A stretch of DNA of 24,707 nt, taken from assembly GCA_964407665.1 (NCBI GenBank), contig CAYOWK010000056.1, positions 1 to 24,707 of the forward strand, read 5' to 3'. The stretch's first letter is position 1. Every line of letters begins with the position of its first letter. The stretch is from CAYOWK01 sp964407665. GTDB lineage: Bacteria; Pseudomonadota; Alphaproteobacteria; Caulobacterales; Hyphomonadaceae. Shown here one piece after another: positions 15,831-22,524 of this stretch. The notes under the pieces were generated by a model. That model was not told where the DNA came from and ran no database searches. It saw only the letters and a list, made by a program, of their open reading frames with translations. A program made the translations under genes and the position numbers.

Positions 15831-17030
15831 TCAGGCGGCGGCGGCTTGCAGGCCCGGGCTGGAGGTGCGATCCGGCGTGGCGGCCGTCGCCTCGAAGGCG
15901 GCCAGCAGCTTGGCCACACGCCGCTTGAACAGCGGCAGGGGCGCGCGGCCCTCAAGGCTGATGCGGCAGGTGCGCGACAGGATGTCGAGCGATCGTGCGC
16001 ACATGTCGGGGGTGTATTCGATATCCCGCTTGGCCCACGCCCACGGATCCATCTTCGGATGGAAGGTCCGCTTGGAGAGGATCGGCTCCCAGTTGGTGTA
16101 GACGTGCTTGGAGTTGTCGTGGAGGCAGTAGGCGCCCGGCAGCTTGCCGAACACGGCGGCGTCCTCGCGGCGGTCGAACAGGATGGTCAGCGTCATCGCG
16201 TTCTCGGGCGAGTTGTGCGGCGAGACGCGGAAGCGGCGGTCGCCTTCCAGCATCGGCAGCACGGCGGCGCGGCGCGCGGCGAATTTCGAGAGCATCGGCT
16301 TCAGCTTCGAGAGCTGCACGTCCAGCATCGCGCCGGCGATCTCGGTCGTGCGCATGTTGCCGCCGATGAAGGTGGGCTCGTTGTAGGTCTCGCCATGGCC
16401 GCGCACGAAGGTGCCGAGGTCGTGGTAGTTGCGGGCGCGGGCGAAGATCTTGTCGGAGTTGGTGACGATGGCGCCGCCCTCGCCGATGTTGATGTTCTTG
16501 AACTGGTTGAAGCTGTAGGCGCCGGCGTCGCCGATAGCGCCCGTGAAGCGGTCCTTGTAGGCCACGCCGACAGCCTGGCAGGAGTCCTCGATCACCAGCA
16601 GGTTGTGCTTCTTGGCGATCTTCATGATCGCGTCCATGTCGCACGGCGCGTTGATCATGTGCACGGGGATGATGGCGCGGGTGAACGGCGTGATCTTCCG
16701 CTCGATGTCGGCGGGGTCGATGGTCAGCGATTCATTGATGTCGGCCATGACCGGAACAGCGCCGACCATGACCGGCGCGGCGGCAGTGGCCATCCAGGTG
16801 TAGGCCGGGACGATGACTTCATCGCCGGGACCGATCCCGGCGGCGGCAAGGGCTGCCTGCAGGGCGCCTGTGCCACTTTGAACCGTCAGGACGTGCTTCG
16901 CGCCAACATGGGCGCCGAAGCGCTTCTCGAACCGGAACGTGAAGCCGTCCGGATTGCCATAGCGGAGCAGGTTCTTGCTCGCGATGGCCCGTCCCGCAGC
17001 GATCCACTCCGCCAGTCCAGCCGCAGCCAT
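15831..17030 (-). CDS. DegT/DnrJ/EryC1-type PLP aminotransferase
   Basis: A 399-residue aminotransferase of the sugar-aminotransferase (DegT/StrS) superfamily. PLP-binding features are in order: QSGTGALQAAL (51-61), the cofactor-ring aspartate D149 in VIEDSCQAVG, and the Schiff-base lysine K178 in YSFNQFKNINIGEGG. VPAYTWMATAAAPVMVG is the usual substrate-site segment. Such enzymes aminate keto-sugars for surface polysaccharides or antibiotics, or act in cofactor pathways; here no glycosyltransferase or nucleotide-sugar gene is near, so the substrate is open. The C-terminal 25 residues (TAATPDRTSSPG...) are an unconserved alanine-rich tail. The ATG at 17030 has a GGGA site 9 bases upstream. 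A 9-bp inverted repeat at 17062-17095 lies in its leader. Confidence 0.88.
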   Translation of the reverse strand: MAAAGLAEWIAAGRAIASKNLLRYGNPDGFTFRFEKRFGAHVGAKHVLTVQSGTGALQAALAAAGIGPGDEVIVPAYTWMATAAAPVMVGAVPVMADINESLTIDPADIERKITPFTRAIIPVHMINAPCDMDAIMKIAKKHNLLVIEDSCQAVGVAYKDRFTGAIGDAGAYSFNQFKNINIGEGGAIVTNSDKIFARARNYHDLGTFVRGHGETYNEPTFIGGNMRTTEIAGAMLDVQLSKLKPMLSKFAARRAAVLPMLEGDRRFRVSPHNSPENAMTLTILFDRREDAAVFGKLPGAYCLHDNSKHVYTNWEPILSKRTFHPKMDPWAWAKRDIEYTPDMCARSLDILSRTCRISLEGRAPLPLFKRRVAKLLAAFEATAATPDRTSSPGLQAAAA

Positions 17031-17061
17031 GTGCCCAATTCCCGTTCTGGGCGTCGTCGAG

Positions 17062-17095
17062 ACGCCGGTTTTCGGGTTCCACGTGCAACCGGCGT
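17062..17095. promoter_or_regulatory. inverted repeat in the leader of the aminotransferase gene
   Basis: ACGCCGGTT (17062-17070) and AACCGGCGT (17087-17095) are exact complements separated by 16 bases, 31 bp upstream of the aminotransferase ATG. It may be a leader hairpin or a repressor site; nothing further supports either. Confidence 0.35.
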
Positions 17096-17219
17096 GCCGG
17101 GGGCGGCGGCGTCGCCGAGAGGGATGTGAAGCCCCGCTCCCCGGGAAGCGGCTTGATTTCCGCGCTCCACCAGCCTCTCATCGGGACATCAGAAGATTAT
17201 TGCCTCAGGACCAACCCGC

Positions 17220-17303
17220 ATGCCCACGAAAAAGCGCTTCACCCTGGGTATGGTGATCGGATTAGCTGCGGGAATGCTCCTCTATCGCATCCTGTTTGGA
17301 TAG
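17220..17303 (+). CDS. 27-residue membrane peptide
   Basis: A tiny gene, MPTKKRFTLGMVIG... ending LYRILFG. It has a basic N-terminus (KKR) and one hydrophobic helix with GxxxG-like spacing (about 9-26). AGGA lies 9 bases before the ATG, a good ribosome site for this genome. It is divergent from the aminotransferase gene and 85 bp ahead of the DUF3667-like membrane protein. No family is recognised, and it is too short for composition statistics, so conservation in relatives would have to confirm it. Confidence 0.4.
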   Translation: MPTKKRFTLGMVIGLAAGMLLYRILFG

Positions 17304-17388
17304 GCCGGTATCTGCGTCCTTCCCACGCAGCGGAAGGTCGCAGGCACGAAGCGCCGCCACCGGATAAAGCCGGGGGTGGTTTCTCATC

Positions 17389-18117
17389 ATGGCGTCTGGC
17401 GGGGCTCGAATGGTCAACGGCGAAAAGTCAGGCGACACACTGGCTGAAGACGTCCTGGGATTCGGCGGGCGTGAACTCGTCACGGCAAGAGACCTGTTCG
17501 TGCGTCCGGACCACGTTCTTGCCGCCTGGATGGATCACGGTCCTGACGGCGGCGGCCGGTATGCCCGCCCGCTTCGCCTCTATCTCGCGCTCAACGCGTT
17601 CCTGATGCTGATCCTTTTCCTTCAGGGGGGCGCAGGCTTCCTGCTGGCGGATCTACCTGCGGGACTGATCGACCCGCTTGTGGCGCGATCCGGGAAATCC
17701 ATGGATGCATTCACCGCTGATGCTGACGGGTGGATGACCCTGGTGATGGTTCCCGTGATCTCGAGCCTCCAGGCCATTGTTGCAGCTCCCCTGTTTCGCC
17801 TGTGGGACCCGGACCATCTCGGGTGGCGGAAGGGCCTCCGGGCCACGTTCGGCTGGCTCTGCGCATGGACGGTCCTGATGCTGCCCCTGGCATGGTGGAG
17901 CTATGGAAGAGGGTCGATCGCCTTGCTGGCGGCCGCCGGGATCGTCCTCTTGGGTATCGTCGCCTTTGTACGGATGGGGCGCGGACGATGGTTCCGGTCA
18001 AGGTCTGGTGCGGCGGGCAAGGCGGCCATGATCATGGTCGCGGTCCAGCTGGCTGGCTCGCTGGGAGCGGCCATCGCCATCGGGATCGGGCTGCTGGGAG
18101 CGACGTCCAGCCCATAG
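17389..18117 (+). CDS. multi-span membrane protein, DUF3667-like
   Basis: A 242-residue membrane protein with about four or five hydrophobic helices (about 64-90, 110-135, 150-170, 178-195, 212-238). The segment TARDLFVRPDHVLAAWM ... RYARPLRLYLALNAFLMLILF is like the DUF3667 family pattern, in which a PLRLYL-type motif precedes the first helix; the zinc-ribbon often found before it is missing. Function in that family is unknown. ATG 17389 and ATG 17410 are both possible; neither has a clear ribosome site. A hairpin starts 2 bp after the stop. The family call is from memory of the motif and is moderate. Confidence 0.65.
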   Translation: MASGGARMVNGEKSGDTLAEDVLGFGGRELVTARDLFVRPDHVLAAWMDHGPDGGGRYARPLRLYLALNAFLMLILFLQGGAGFLLADLPAGLIDPLVARSGKSMDAFTADADGWMTLVMVPVISSLQAIVAAPLFRLWDPDHLGWRKGLRATFGWLCAWTVLMLPLAWWSYGRGSIALLAAAGIVLLGIVAFVRMGRGRWFRSRSGAAGKAAMIMVAVQLAGSLGAAIAIGIGLLGATSSP

Positions 18118-18118
18118 G

Positions 18119-18152
18119 CCATCGACCGCCTCTGGGGGGAGGCGGGCGATGG
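18119..18152. terminator. hairpin between two convergent genes
   Basis: CCATCG-A-CCGCCTC (18119-18132) pairs with GAGGCGG-G-CGATGG (18139-18152) across a 6-base G-rich loop, giving a 13-bp stem with one A/G mismatch. It lies 2 bp after the DUF3667-like gene and 39 bp from the enoyl-CoA hydratase stop. No strong T run follows on either strand, so it may act as a bidirectional mRNA end structure. Confidence 0.55.
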
Positions 18153-18191
18153 ACCGGTTCAAACCTGACGTTTCGTCTTGTTCGAGCGCGC

Positions 18192-19082
18192 CTACTCGAA
18201 CTTCCTCGCCGTCCACCATGGATAGACCTCGGGCATGTCGCTCGAGACGGTGTTGGGGAACTGCGCCTTGCGCTTCTCCATGAAGGCGCCGATGCCTTCC
18301 TTGACGTCTGCCGACTGGCCGCGCTGGGCGATGGAGCGGCTGTCGATCTTGTGGGCCTCCATCGGATGGTCGGCGCCCATCATCTTCCACATCATGTGCC
18401 GTGACATGGCGTTGGAGACCGGGGCGGTGTTGTCGATGATCTCCTGCGCCAGCGCCTTGGCTGCGGGCATCAGGTCGTGCGGATCGTGGATGGAGCGGAC
18501 CAGCCCTCCGGCCAGCGCTTCCTGCGCATTGAACACCCGGCCGGTATAGACCCACTCCAGCGCCTGGCTGATGCCGACGAGCCGGGGCAGGAACCAGGAC
18601 GAGCAGGCCTCCGGCGTGATGCCGCGCTTGTTGAACACGAAGCCATAGCGGGCGGTGGTGGAGGCGAGGCGGATGTCCATCGCCAGCTGCATGGTGGCGC
18701 CGACGCCGACCGCCGCGCCGTTGCAGGCCGAGATCACCGGCTTCATGCTGTCGAAGATGCGCAGCGTCAGGCGCCCGCCGCCGTCGCGGATGTAGTCGTC
18801 GTCCATCTTCTGGGCGGCCTCGCCGCGCGCCTTCTGGGCGTCGCGGTCGAAGGTGGAGCCGCCGCTGGAGAGATCCGCCCCGGCGCAGAAGGCGCGCTCG
18901 CCGGCGCCGGTGACAATCACGGCCTTCACGGCGTCGTCGCCATCGGTGATGTCGAAGGCCTGCATCATGTCGGCCATCATCTGGCCGTTCCAGGCATTCA
19001 TCTTTTCCGGCCGGTTGAGCATCAGCGTGGCGATCCCGTCCTCACGGTCGAGCAGGATGGTTTCGAAGGTGTCTCGGGTCAT
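18192..19082 (-). CDS. enoyl-CoA hydratase/isomerase family protein
   Basis: A 296-residue crotonase-superfamily enzyme, acting on acyl-CoA thioesters in fatty-acid or related catabolism. The oxyanion-hole segments are FCAGADLSSGG (65-75) and NGAAVGVGATMQLAMDIRLA (121-140); RGITPEACSSWFLPRLVG (153-170) carries a glutamate (E158) at the family's usual acid/base position. The C-terminus (SSDMPEVYPWWTARKFE) is longer than in plain enoyl-CoA hydratases and contains the PWW motif common in a large proteobacterial subgroup annotated only as hydratase. Its ATG lies 2 bp after the stop of a small upstream gene, suggesting coupling. Whether it is a hydratase or an isomerase is not certain. Confidence 0.9.
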   Translation of the reverse strand: MTRDTFETILLDREDGIATLMLNRPEKMNAWNGQMMADMMQAFDITDGDDAVKAVIVTGAGERAFCAGADLSSGGSTFDRDAQKARGEAAQKMDDDYIRDGGGRLTLRIFDSMKPVISACNGAAVGVGATMQLAMDIRLASTTARYGFVFNKRGITPEACSSWFLPRLVGISQALEWVYTGRVFNAQEALAGGLVRSIHDPHDLMPAAKALAQEIIDNTAPVSNAMSRHMMWKMMGADHPMEAHKIDSRSIAQRGQSADVKEGIGAFMEKRKAQFPNTVSSDMPEVYPWWTARKFE

Positions 19083-19084
19083 GG

Positions 19085-19327
19085 TCAGTTCACCGTTTCG
19101 CGTTGCTTGTATTCGCTGAGCCGTCGCCTTGCCTCGTTGAGCGCTTCACAGAGCTCGTCGAACGGCAGGAGCCAGGCGCCTGTTTCCGGATGGGGATACA
19201 CCTCGATTGCGAGAGGGCCATTCTCCTCGTTGATCTCAGCCATCTGTACGCCATCGACGATGATGTCCGCGACCAGCAGCTCCCTGTCGGGAGGGCTGGT
19301 AATGGTTATCCGCCAGCGCGGGGACAT
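19085..19327 (-). CDS. small conserved-looking protein of unknown function
   Basis: An 80-residue soluble, acidic protein. It starts with two likely beta-strands (WRITITS, ELLVADIIVDG), then EINEENGPLAIEVYPHPETGAWLLP, and ends in a long charged helix (DELCEALNEARRRLSEYKQ). No family is recognised. GGAG lies 9 bases before the ATG at 19327, and its stop is 2 bp from the enoyl-CoA hydratase ATG, so both are probably one operon with coupled translation. Codon use is like that of the hydratase gene, which argues for a real gene. A regulatory or chaperone-like role for the hydratase is only a guess. Confidence 0.7.
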   Translation of the reverse strand: MSPRWRITITSPPDRELLVADIIVDGVQMAEINEENGPLAIEVYPHPETGAWLLPFDELCEALNEARRRLSEYKQRETVN

Positions 19328-19487
19328 GCGAGACCGCTCCTCTTATGTCGTGGGTCTAATCTCATCTCTGGCGCGATGAACGACTGGAGGCAATCCGGAG
19401 CCCAGCTGCCGCTCGCGCCAACTTTTTCCACTGTGGACTTTGCCCCGGTTGCACTAGCTTGATCCAGGGTTGAGGAGCGTTGGCGCA

Positions 19488-19904
19488 ATGAAGTCGCGAT
19501 GGATGGACTATGCAGCCTCGTTTGGCGTCGCCAGCCTCTTCTCGATTTTAATGCTCGGGTGCTACGAGATCAACAAGATGGCTGGCGATGTTGTCTTGCT
19601 CTCGATGCCTGTTTGGATGGCCGGCGCTGGCTTCTTCTTGGGTCGAGCACTTGCCCGCGTAGCTGTCATGCCGGTTGTTGTATTGGCCATGGTTGCCTGC
19701 ACCGCATTTGTACTGGCGGGTTCAGCCCTGTTGGAAAATCTGGACACCGTCAGAGATGGATACATCTCCAACGGCATGTTCTTTTACTACAAGACTTTCC
19801 TTGGGTTCATTGGCCACATTGCGTCTATCGTTTGCGGTGCATTCGCCGCCTTGGGATGCCTCAAAGCCCGCCGCCGTCTTCGTGAAGGCGCTTTGGGCGA
19901 CTAG
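19488..19904 (+). CDS. four-span membrane protein of unknown function
   Basis: A 138-residue protein with about four hydrophobic helices (about 9-26, 35-55, 60-85, 105-125), a GCYEIN motif after the first helix and a basic tail (LKARRRLREG). No family is recognised. GAGGAG lies 10 bases before ATG 19488, which decides the start against an in-frame TTG at 19470. The DNA is AT-richer than its left neighbours: the 60 bases at 19741-19800 contain 27 G or C. It is the first gene of the accessory island and points towards hemF; its stop is 3 bp from the shortest hemF tail copy. This suggests it arrived together with that fragment. Confidence 0.65.
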   Translation: MKSRWMDYAASFGVASLFSILMLGCYEINKMAGDVVLLSMPVWMAGAGFFLGRALARVAVMPVVVLAMVACTAFVLAGSALLENLDTVRDGYISNGMFFYYKTFLGFIGHIASIVCGAFAALGCLKARRRLREGALGD

Positions 19905-19907
19905 TCG

Positions 19908-19971
19908 CCGCCTCACGGCCACTTCGCCACCGGCGGCATCGACGACAGGATCGACGCGACATTACCGCCCG
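19908..19971 (-). pseudogene. hemF 3'-end fragment, copy 1 (64 bp)
   Basis: This segment matches 21446-21509 of the intact hemF at 63 of 64 positions, in the same orientation. It carries the last 18 codons, the TGA stop (complement of 19913-19915) and 5 bases beyond. The single difference (C at 19931) is shared with copy 2. Homology stops abruptly on both sides. It cannot encode a product. The final codons and TAA stop of the adjacent lipoprotein gene lie inside it in another frame. Confidence 0.92.
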
Positions 19972-20483
19972 CTCCCGGGCTGTCTCAAGGTTATGTTGGC
20001 GGGATCAGTTGCTGGCGGATTCGAACCTGCTTCGCGGATAAGCCGCTTGGCTGCTTCGATATTCAGTTCGAGCGCCGCATCGTTTGTTGCGCGCTGCAGA
20101 TCCAGAATATTGTTACCGGCATAGTAATGTTGCCGGAAAACGCCTTCGAGAGTGACTGTTTGACCGGAAAGTGGGCGGAGGTTCCAAACTTCGGCGTTGG
20201 GCGCAATCGTCAGGCAGTCTCTTGCGAAGATACTGAAGTCCGGAGCTGGTTTGGCGATTTCGGCCTTCCATTCGTCAAGCCGTTCTGCGTCTTGGCAAAT
20301 TGAACGCGCATTCGTGCCTAGCCTCAGCATTCCGCGAACGTGGATTGTCTTGCCGTCCAGACCATCAGCCTTGTCGAAGACCTCATAAACGCTCAGGGCC
20401 TCCGAAAGTGAGGGCAGTTCTGGTTCGTGTGCACAGCCGAAAATTAGCGTCAGGCTTCCAAGGAGGGCGAGCTCCCGCCTCAC
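19962..20483 (-). CDS. putative lipoprotein, possible OB-fold domain
   Basis: A 173-residue protein of unknown function. GTG at 20483 gives a lipoprotein-like start: MRREL, hydrophobic ALLGSLTLIFG, then C17 (phenylalanine two residues before it is unusual for a lipobox). The mature part has the pattern SVYEVFDKADGLDGKTIHVRG ... DFSIFARDCLTIAP ... GQTVTLEGVFRQHYYAGNN, which looks like a small OB-fold of the nucleic-acid-anticodon-binding-like type; this is inference. Its start overlaps the TGA of hemF fragment copy 2 as GTGA, and no good ribosome site precedes it, so it may depend on translation of the fragment. The frame is also open upstream to GTG 20807 (281 residues), crossing the hemF fragment out of frame. 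Its last two codons lie within copy 1. Confidence 0.6.
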   Translation of the reverse strand: MRRELALLGSLTLIFGCAHEPELPSLSEALSVYEVFDKADGLDGKTIHVRGMLRLGTNARSICQDAERLDEWKAEIAKPAPDFSIFARDCLTIAPNAEVWNLRPLSGQTVTLEGVFRQHYYAGNNILDLQRATNDAALELNIEAAKRLIREAGSNPPATDPANITLRQPGSGR

Positions 20484-20642
20484 GGCCACTTCGCCACCGG
20501 CGGCATCGACGACCAGATCGACGCCACTTTGCCGCCGGTCTCGAGCCCGAACGTCGTGCCGCGGTCTTAGAGCAGGTTGAACTCCACATAGCGGCCGCGC
20601 TTGATCAGCTGGGCCTCGCGGTCGGCGGCGTTCCAGCTTTCG
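20470..20642 (-). pseudogene. hemF 3'-end fragment, copy 2 (173 bp, decayed)
   Basis: It matches 21441-21613 of the intact hemF at 160 of 173 positions, same orientation, covering codons for residues 249-301, the stop and 10 bases beyond. Changes include a TAC to TAA stop at the position of Y273, and K282E, N286K and L291W at otherwise conserved places, so it is not functional. It diverges more than copy 1 does, which suggests an older event or a more distant donor. Homology begins and ends sharply. Confidence 0.93.
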
Positions 20643-20807
20643 AGCCTCGCGCGCAGCCTCAATCTTGGCGGGGCGCGACGGCGTTGGCCCGACTCGAAGA
20701 GGCGGGGCCGCCAGCTCGCGGCGAAGAGTCTTGACCTCGTCACGCAGCATCTGAGTGCTTCTGTCGGAGGAGATTATGCGCCGCGCGGCAAGAGGATTGT
20801 CGAGCAC
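20643..20807 (-). other. open-frame remnant joined to hemF fragment copy 2
   Basis: Reading leftward from GTG 20807, which has a GGGAAG site 5 bases upstream, an open frame of about 55 codons starts MLDNPLAARR and contains MLRDEVKTLRREL, a charged helical stretch. It then runs out of frame through the hemF fragment. This could be the 5' part of an unknown gene cut by recombination, or a non-coding stretch. It starts 29 bp after the stop of the 160-residue orphan gene. No family is recognised. Confidence 0.35.
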
Positions 20808-20836
20808 CGCACTTCCCGTCTGTCATGTGCATCCGC

Positions 20837-21319
20837 TTATGGCGTGAAGGAAGCCACAAACTCCCCTCCCTCGTTCGAGAAAGTCACGATTAGGCCGAGC
20901 TCAAATCTACATCCGCATACTGTCAAAAAATCCGATGCCGTTTCGTGAAAAAATTCAGCTGCGTTCAGTGCGCGAGAGCGGGGCGCGGACACGCAAATAT
21001 AATTCACGCAAATATCGATACTGTGTATGTCAAACGCATATAATCCCCTCGACGCCATAACTTGAAACGATCGGATGTATCTATCAAAATCTACATCTTT
21101 CCCCAGAGCGCCCCTCGTAATTGATTCGAAGTCTCTGGTCCGACTCAATTTCGACGCTTCACCCAACAGGCTTTCGTTCGCGGTTTTCATATTTCTCGCT
21201 GGCAACGGCGGCATCAAGCCGCCTCCAGTGGAAAACTGAGCGATGTGGCCACAAGTATCGACGCCAAACCAATCTATATCAATGGTTTCTGCGTCCACCA
21301 ATGTGTAAGGGTCAATCAC
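20837..21319 (-). CDS. 160-residue orphan protein in AT-richer DNA
   Basis: A soluble protein of unknown function. Near the N-terminus is IDWFGVDTCGHIAQFSTGGG, a motif style (DWFxVDxxGxIAxFxxGG) seen in small proteins sometimes grouped with immunity or SMI1-like families; this is a memory-based resemblance only. The C-terminal half contains repeated cysteine and aromatic residues and ends GGEFVASFTP. The start is GTG 21319 with AAGG about 9 bases upstream. The base composition contrasts with hemF: 24 of 60 G or C at 21001-21060 against 40 of 60 at 21601-21660, a sign of horizontal arrival. It is in the same direction as hemF, 131 bp beyond its stop, and could be read from the same transcript. 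Confidence 0.65.
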   Translation of the reverse strand: MIDPYTLVDAETIDIDWFGVDTCGHIAQFSTGGGLMPPLPARNMKTANESLLGEASKLSRTRDFESITRGALGKDVDFDRYIRSFQVMASRGLYAFDIHSIDICVNYICVSAPRSRALNAAEFFHETASDFLTVCGCRFELGLIVTFSNEGGEFVASFTP

Positions 21320-21387
21320 CGAACGCAGCCTTGCAGTTTGTGCGCCTATGGTTAACTGCTTTGCCTTTTGGCCGAACAGGGGGCGAC

Positions 21388-21417
21388 ATGACCAGATATG
21401 TCGGTTTAGATCCCTGA
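21388..21417 (+). pseudogene. possible start of an IS110-type transposase, truncated
   Basis: A nine-codon frame MTRYVGLDP followed by TGA, preceded by AGGGGGCGAC as a ribosome site. IS110-family transposases commonly open with a MTxYVGLDVS-type strand leading to the first catalytic aspartate, so this may be the remnant left when the rest was lost. It lies 33 bp from the hemF stop on the opposite strand. Eight residues are weak evidence; chance is possible. Confidence 0.3.
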
Positions 21418-21450
21418 TCGATCATCTCATATACAAAACAAGCTCCCGCC

Positions 21451-22356
21451 TCACGGCCACTTCGCCACGGGCGGCATCGACGACAGGATCGACGCGACAT
21501 TACCGCCCGTCTTCAGCCCGAACGTCGTGCCGCGGTCGTAGAGCAGGTTGAACTCGACATAGCGGCCGCGCTTGATCAGTTGCGCCTCGCGGTCGGCGGC
21601 GTTCCAGCTTTCGGCCATGCGGCGGCGGACGATGTCGCAATAGACGTCGGCGAAGGCGCGACCGACGTCCTGGGTGAAGGCGAAGTCGGCCTCCCAGTCG
21701 CCGGAGTTGTGGCGGTCGTAGAAGATGCCGCCGATGCCGCGCGGCTCGTTGCGGTGGGGCAGATGGAAGTACTCGTCGCACTGGCGCTTGAAGAGGGCGT
21801 AGTCGGCGACCGCATGGGCGTTGCAGGCGCGCTCCATGGCGGCGTGGAAGTCGACCGTGTCCGGCCGGTCCTGTACGCGCTCACGCTCGAGCAGGGGGGT
21901 GAGGTCGGCGCCGCCCCCGAACCAGCTGTCGGAGGTCACCAGCATCCGGGTGTTCATGTGAACCGCCGGAACCTTGGGCGAGTGCATGTGGGCGATCAGC
22001 GAGATGCCCGCCGCCCAGAACCGTCCGCCGGATTGGTCAGCGCCGGGGATGGTCTTGGCGAATTCGGGGGCGAAGCTGCCATAGACGCAGGAGGTGTGAA
22101 CGCCGACCTTCTCGAAAAGCCGGCCGCGCATCACGGCCATCGTGCCGCCGCCGAGGTCTTCGGAGCCGTCCCCGCGCTTCCAGGCGGTCTTCTCGAACCG
22201 CCCGGCGGGACCGGAATAGAGCGGGGGACCGGCCAGATCCTCCAGCGCCTCGAAGCGGGCGAGGATGTCGGCCTGCAGGGTCTGGAACCAGGCGTACGCC
22301 CGGGCCTGACGTTCAGGCAGAGTTTCAGGGGAGTGCAGGGCGGGTGTCGTGGTCAT
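21451..22356 (-). CDS. hemF: oxygen-dependent coproporphyrinogen III oxidase
   Basis: A 301-residue enzyme that oxidatively decarboxylates coproporphyrinogen III to protoporphyrinogen IX in heme synthesis, using oxygen. Family landmarks are in order: GGGTMAVMRGRLFEKVGVH (69-87), FWAAGISLIAHMHSP (113-127), VPAVHMNTR (129-137), WFGGGADLTP (145-154), CDEYFHLPHRNEPRGIGGIF (193-212) and the C-terminal GLKTGGNVASILSSMPP. The ATG at 22356 gives the normal length; an AGGGG lies very close to it. The gene is intact, although its 3' end is the target of duplications downstream. It is divergent from the small lipoprotein gene at 22525. Confidence 0.97.
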   Translation of the reverse strand: MTTTPALHSPETLPERQARAYAWFQTLQADILARFEALEDLAGPPLYSGPAGRFEKTAWKRGDGSEDLGGGTMAVMRGRLFEKVGVHTSCVYGSFAPEFAKTIPGADQSGGRFWAAGISLIAHMHSPKVPAVHMNTRMLVTSDSWFGGGADLTPLLERERVQDRPDTVDFHAAMERACNAHAVADYALFKRQCDEYFHLPHRNEPRGIGGIFYDRHNSGDWEADFAFTQDVGRAFADVYCDIVRRRMAESWNAADREAQLIKRGRYVEFNLLYDRGTTFGLKTGGNVASILSSMPPVAKWP

Positions 22357-22524
22357 GCCCCTGCTAAGCACCCCGCCGCCCCTGCGTCCAGACGGCAGTT
22401 GTGCGCGTAGAGAGCCTGCAGAGCGGAATGGCCGTTCCTTTTCATGGAGAGGCCGGATAGCCTGACGCGACCGGCAATGGGCCGGCCTGCGGCCGGACTT
22501 CGGACCCTGACCTCGGAACCCTGA

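Noticed and set aside
15630..17129. A 499-codon plus-strand frame
   Set aside because: It lies antisense to the DegT aminotransferase, which has clear motifs; the plus-strand product is an Arg/Gly/Val-rich shadow of GC-rich codons.
19330..21440. Complete integrative element with integrase
   Set aside because: No integrase, recombinase or toxin-antitoxin gene is seen in the island; only the possible nine-codon IS110-like start. The mechanism is therefore left open.
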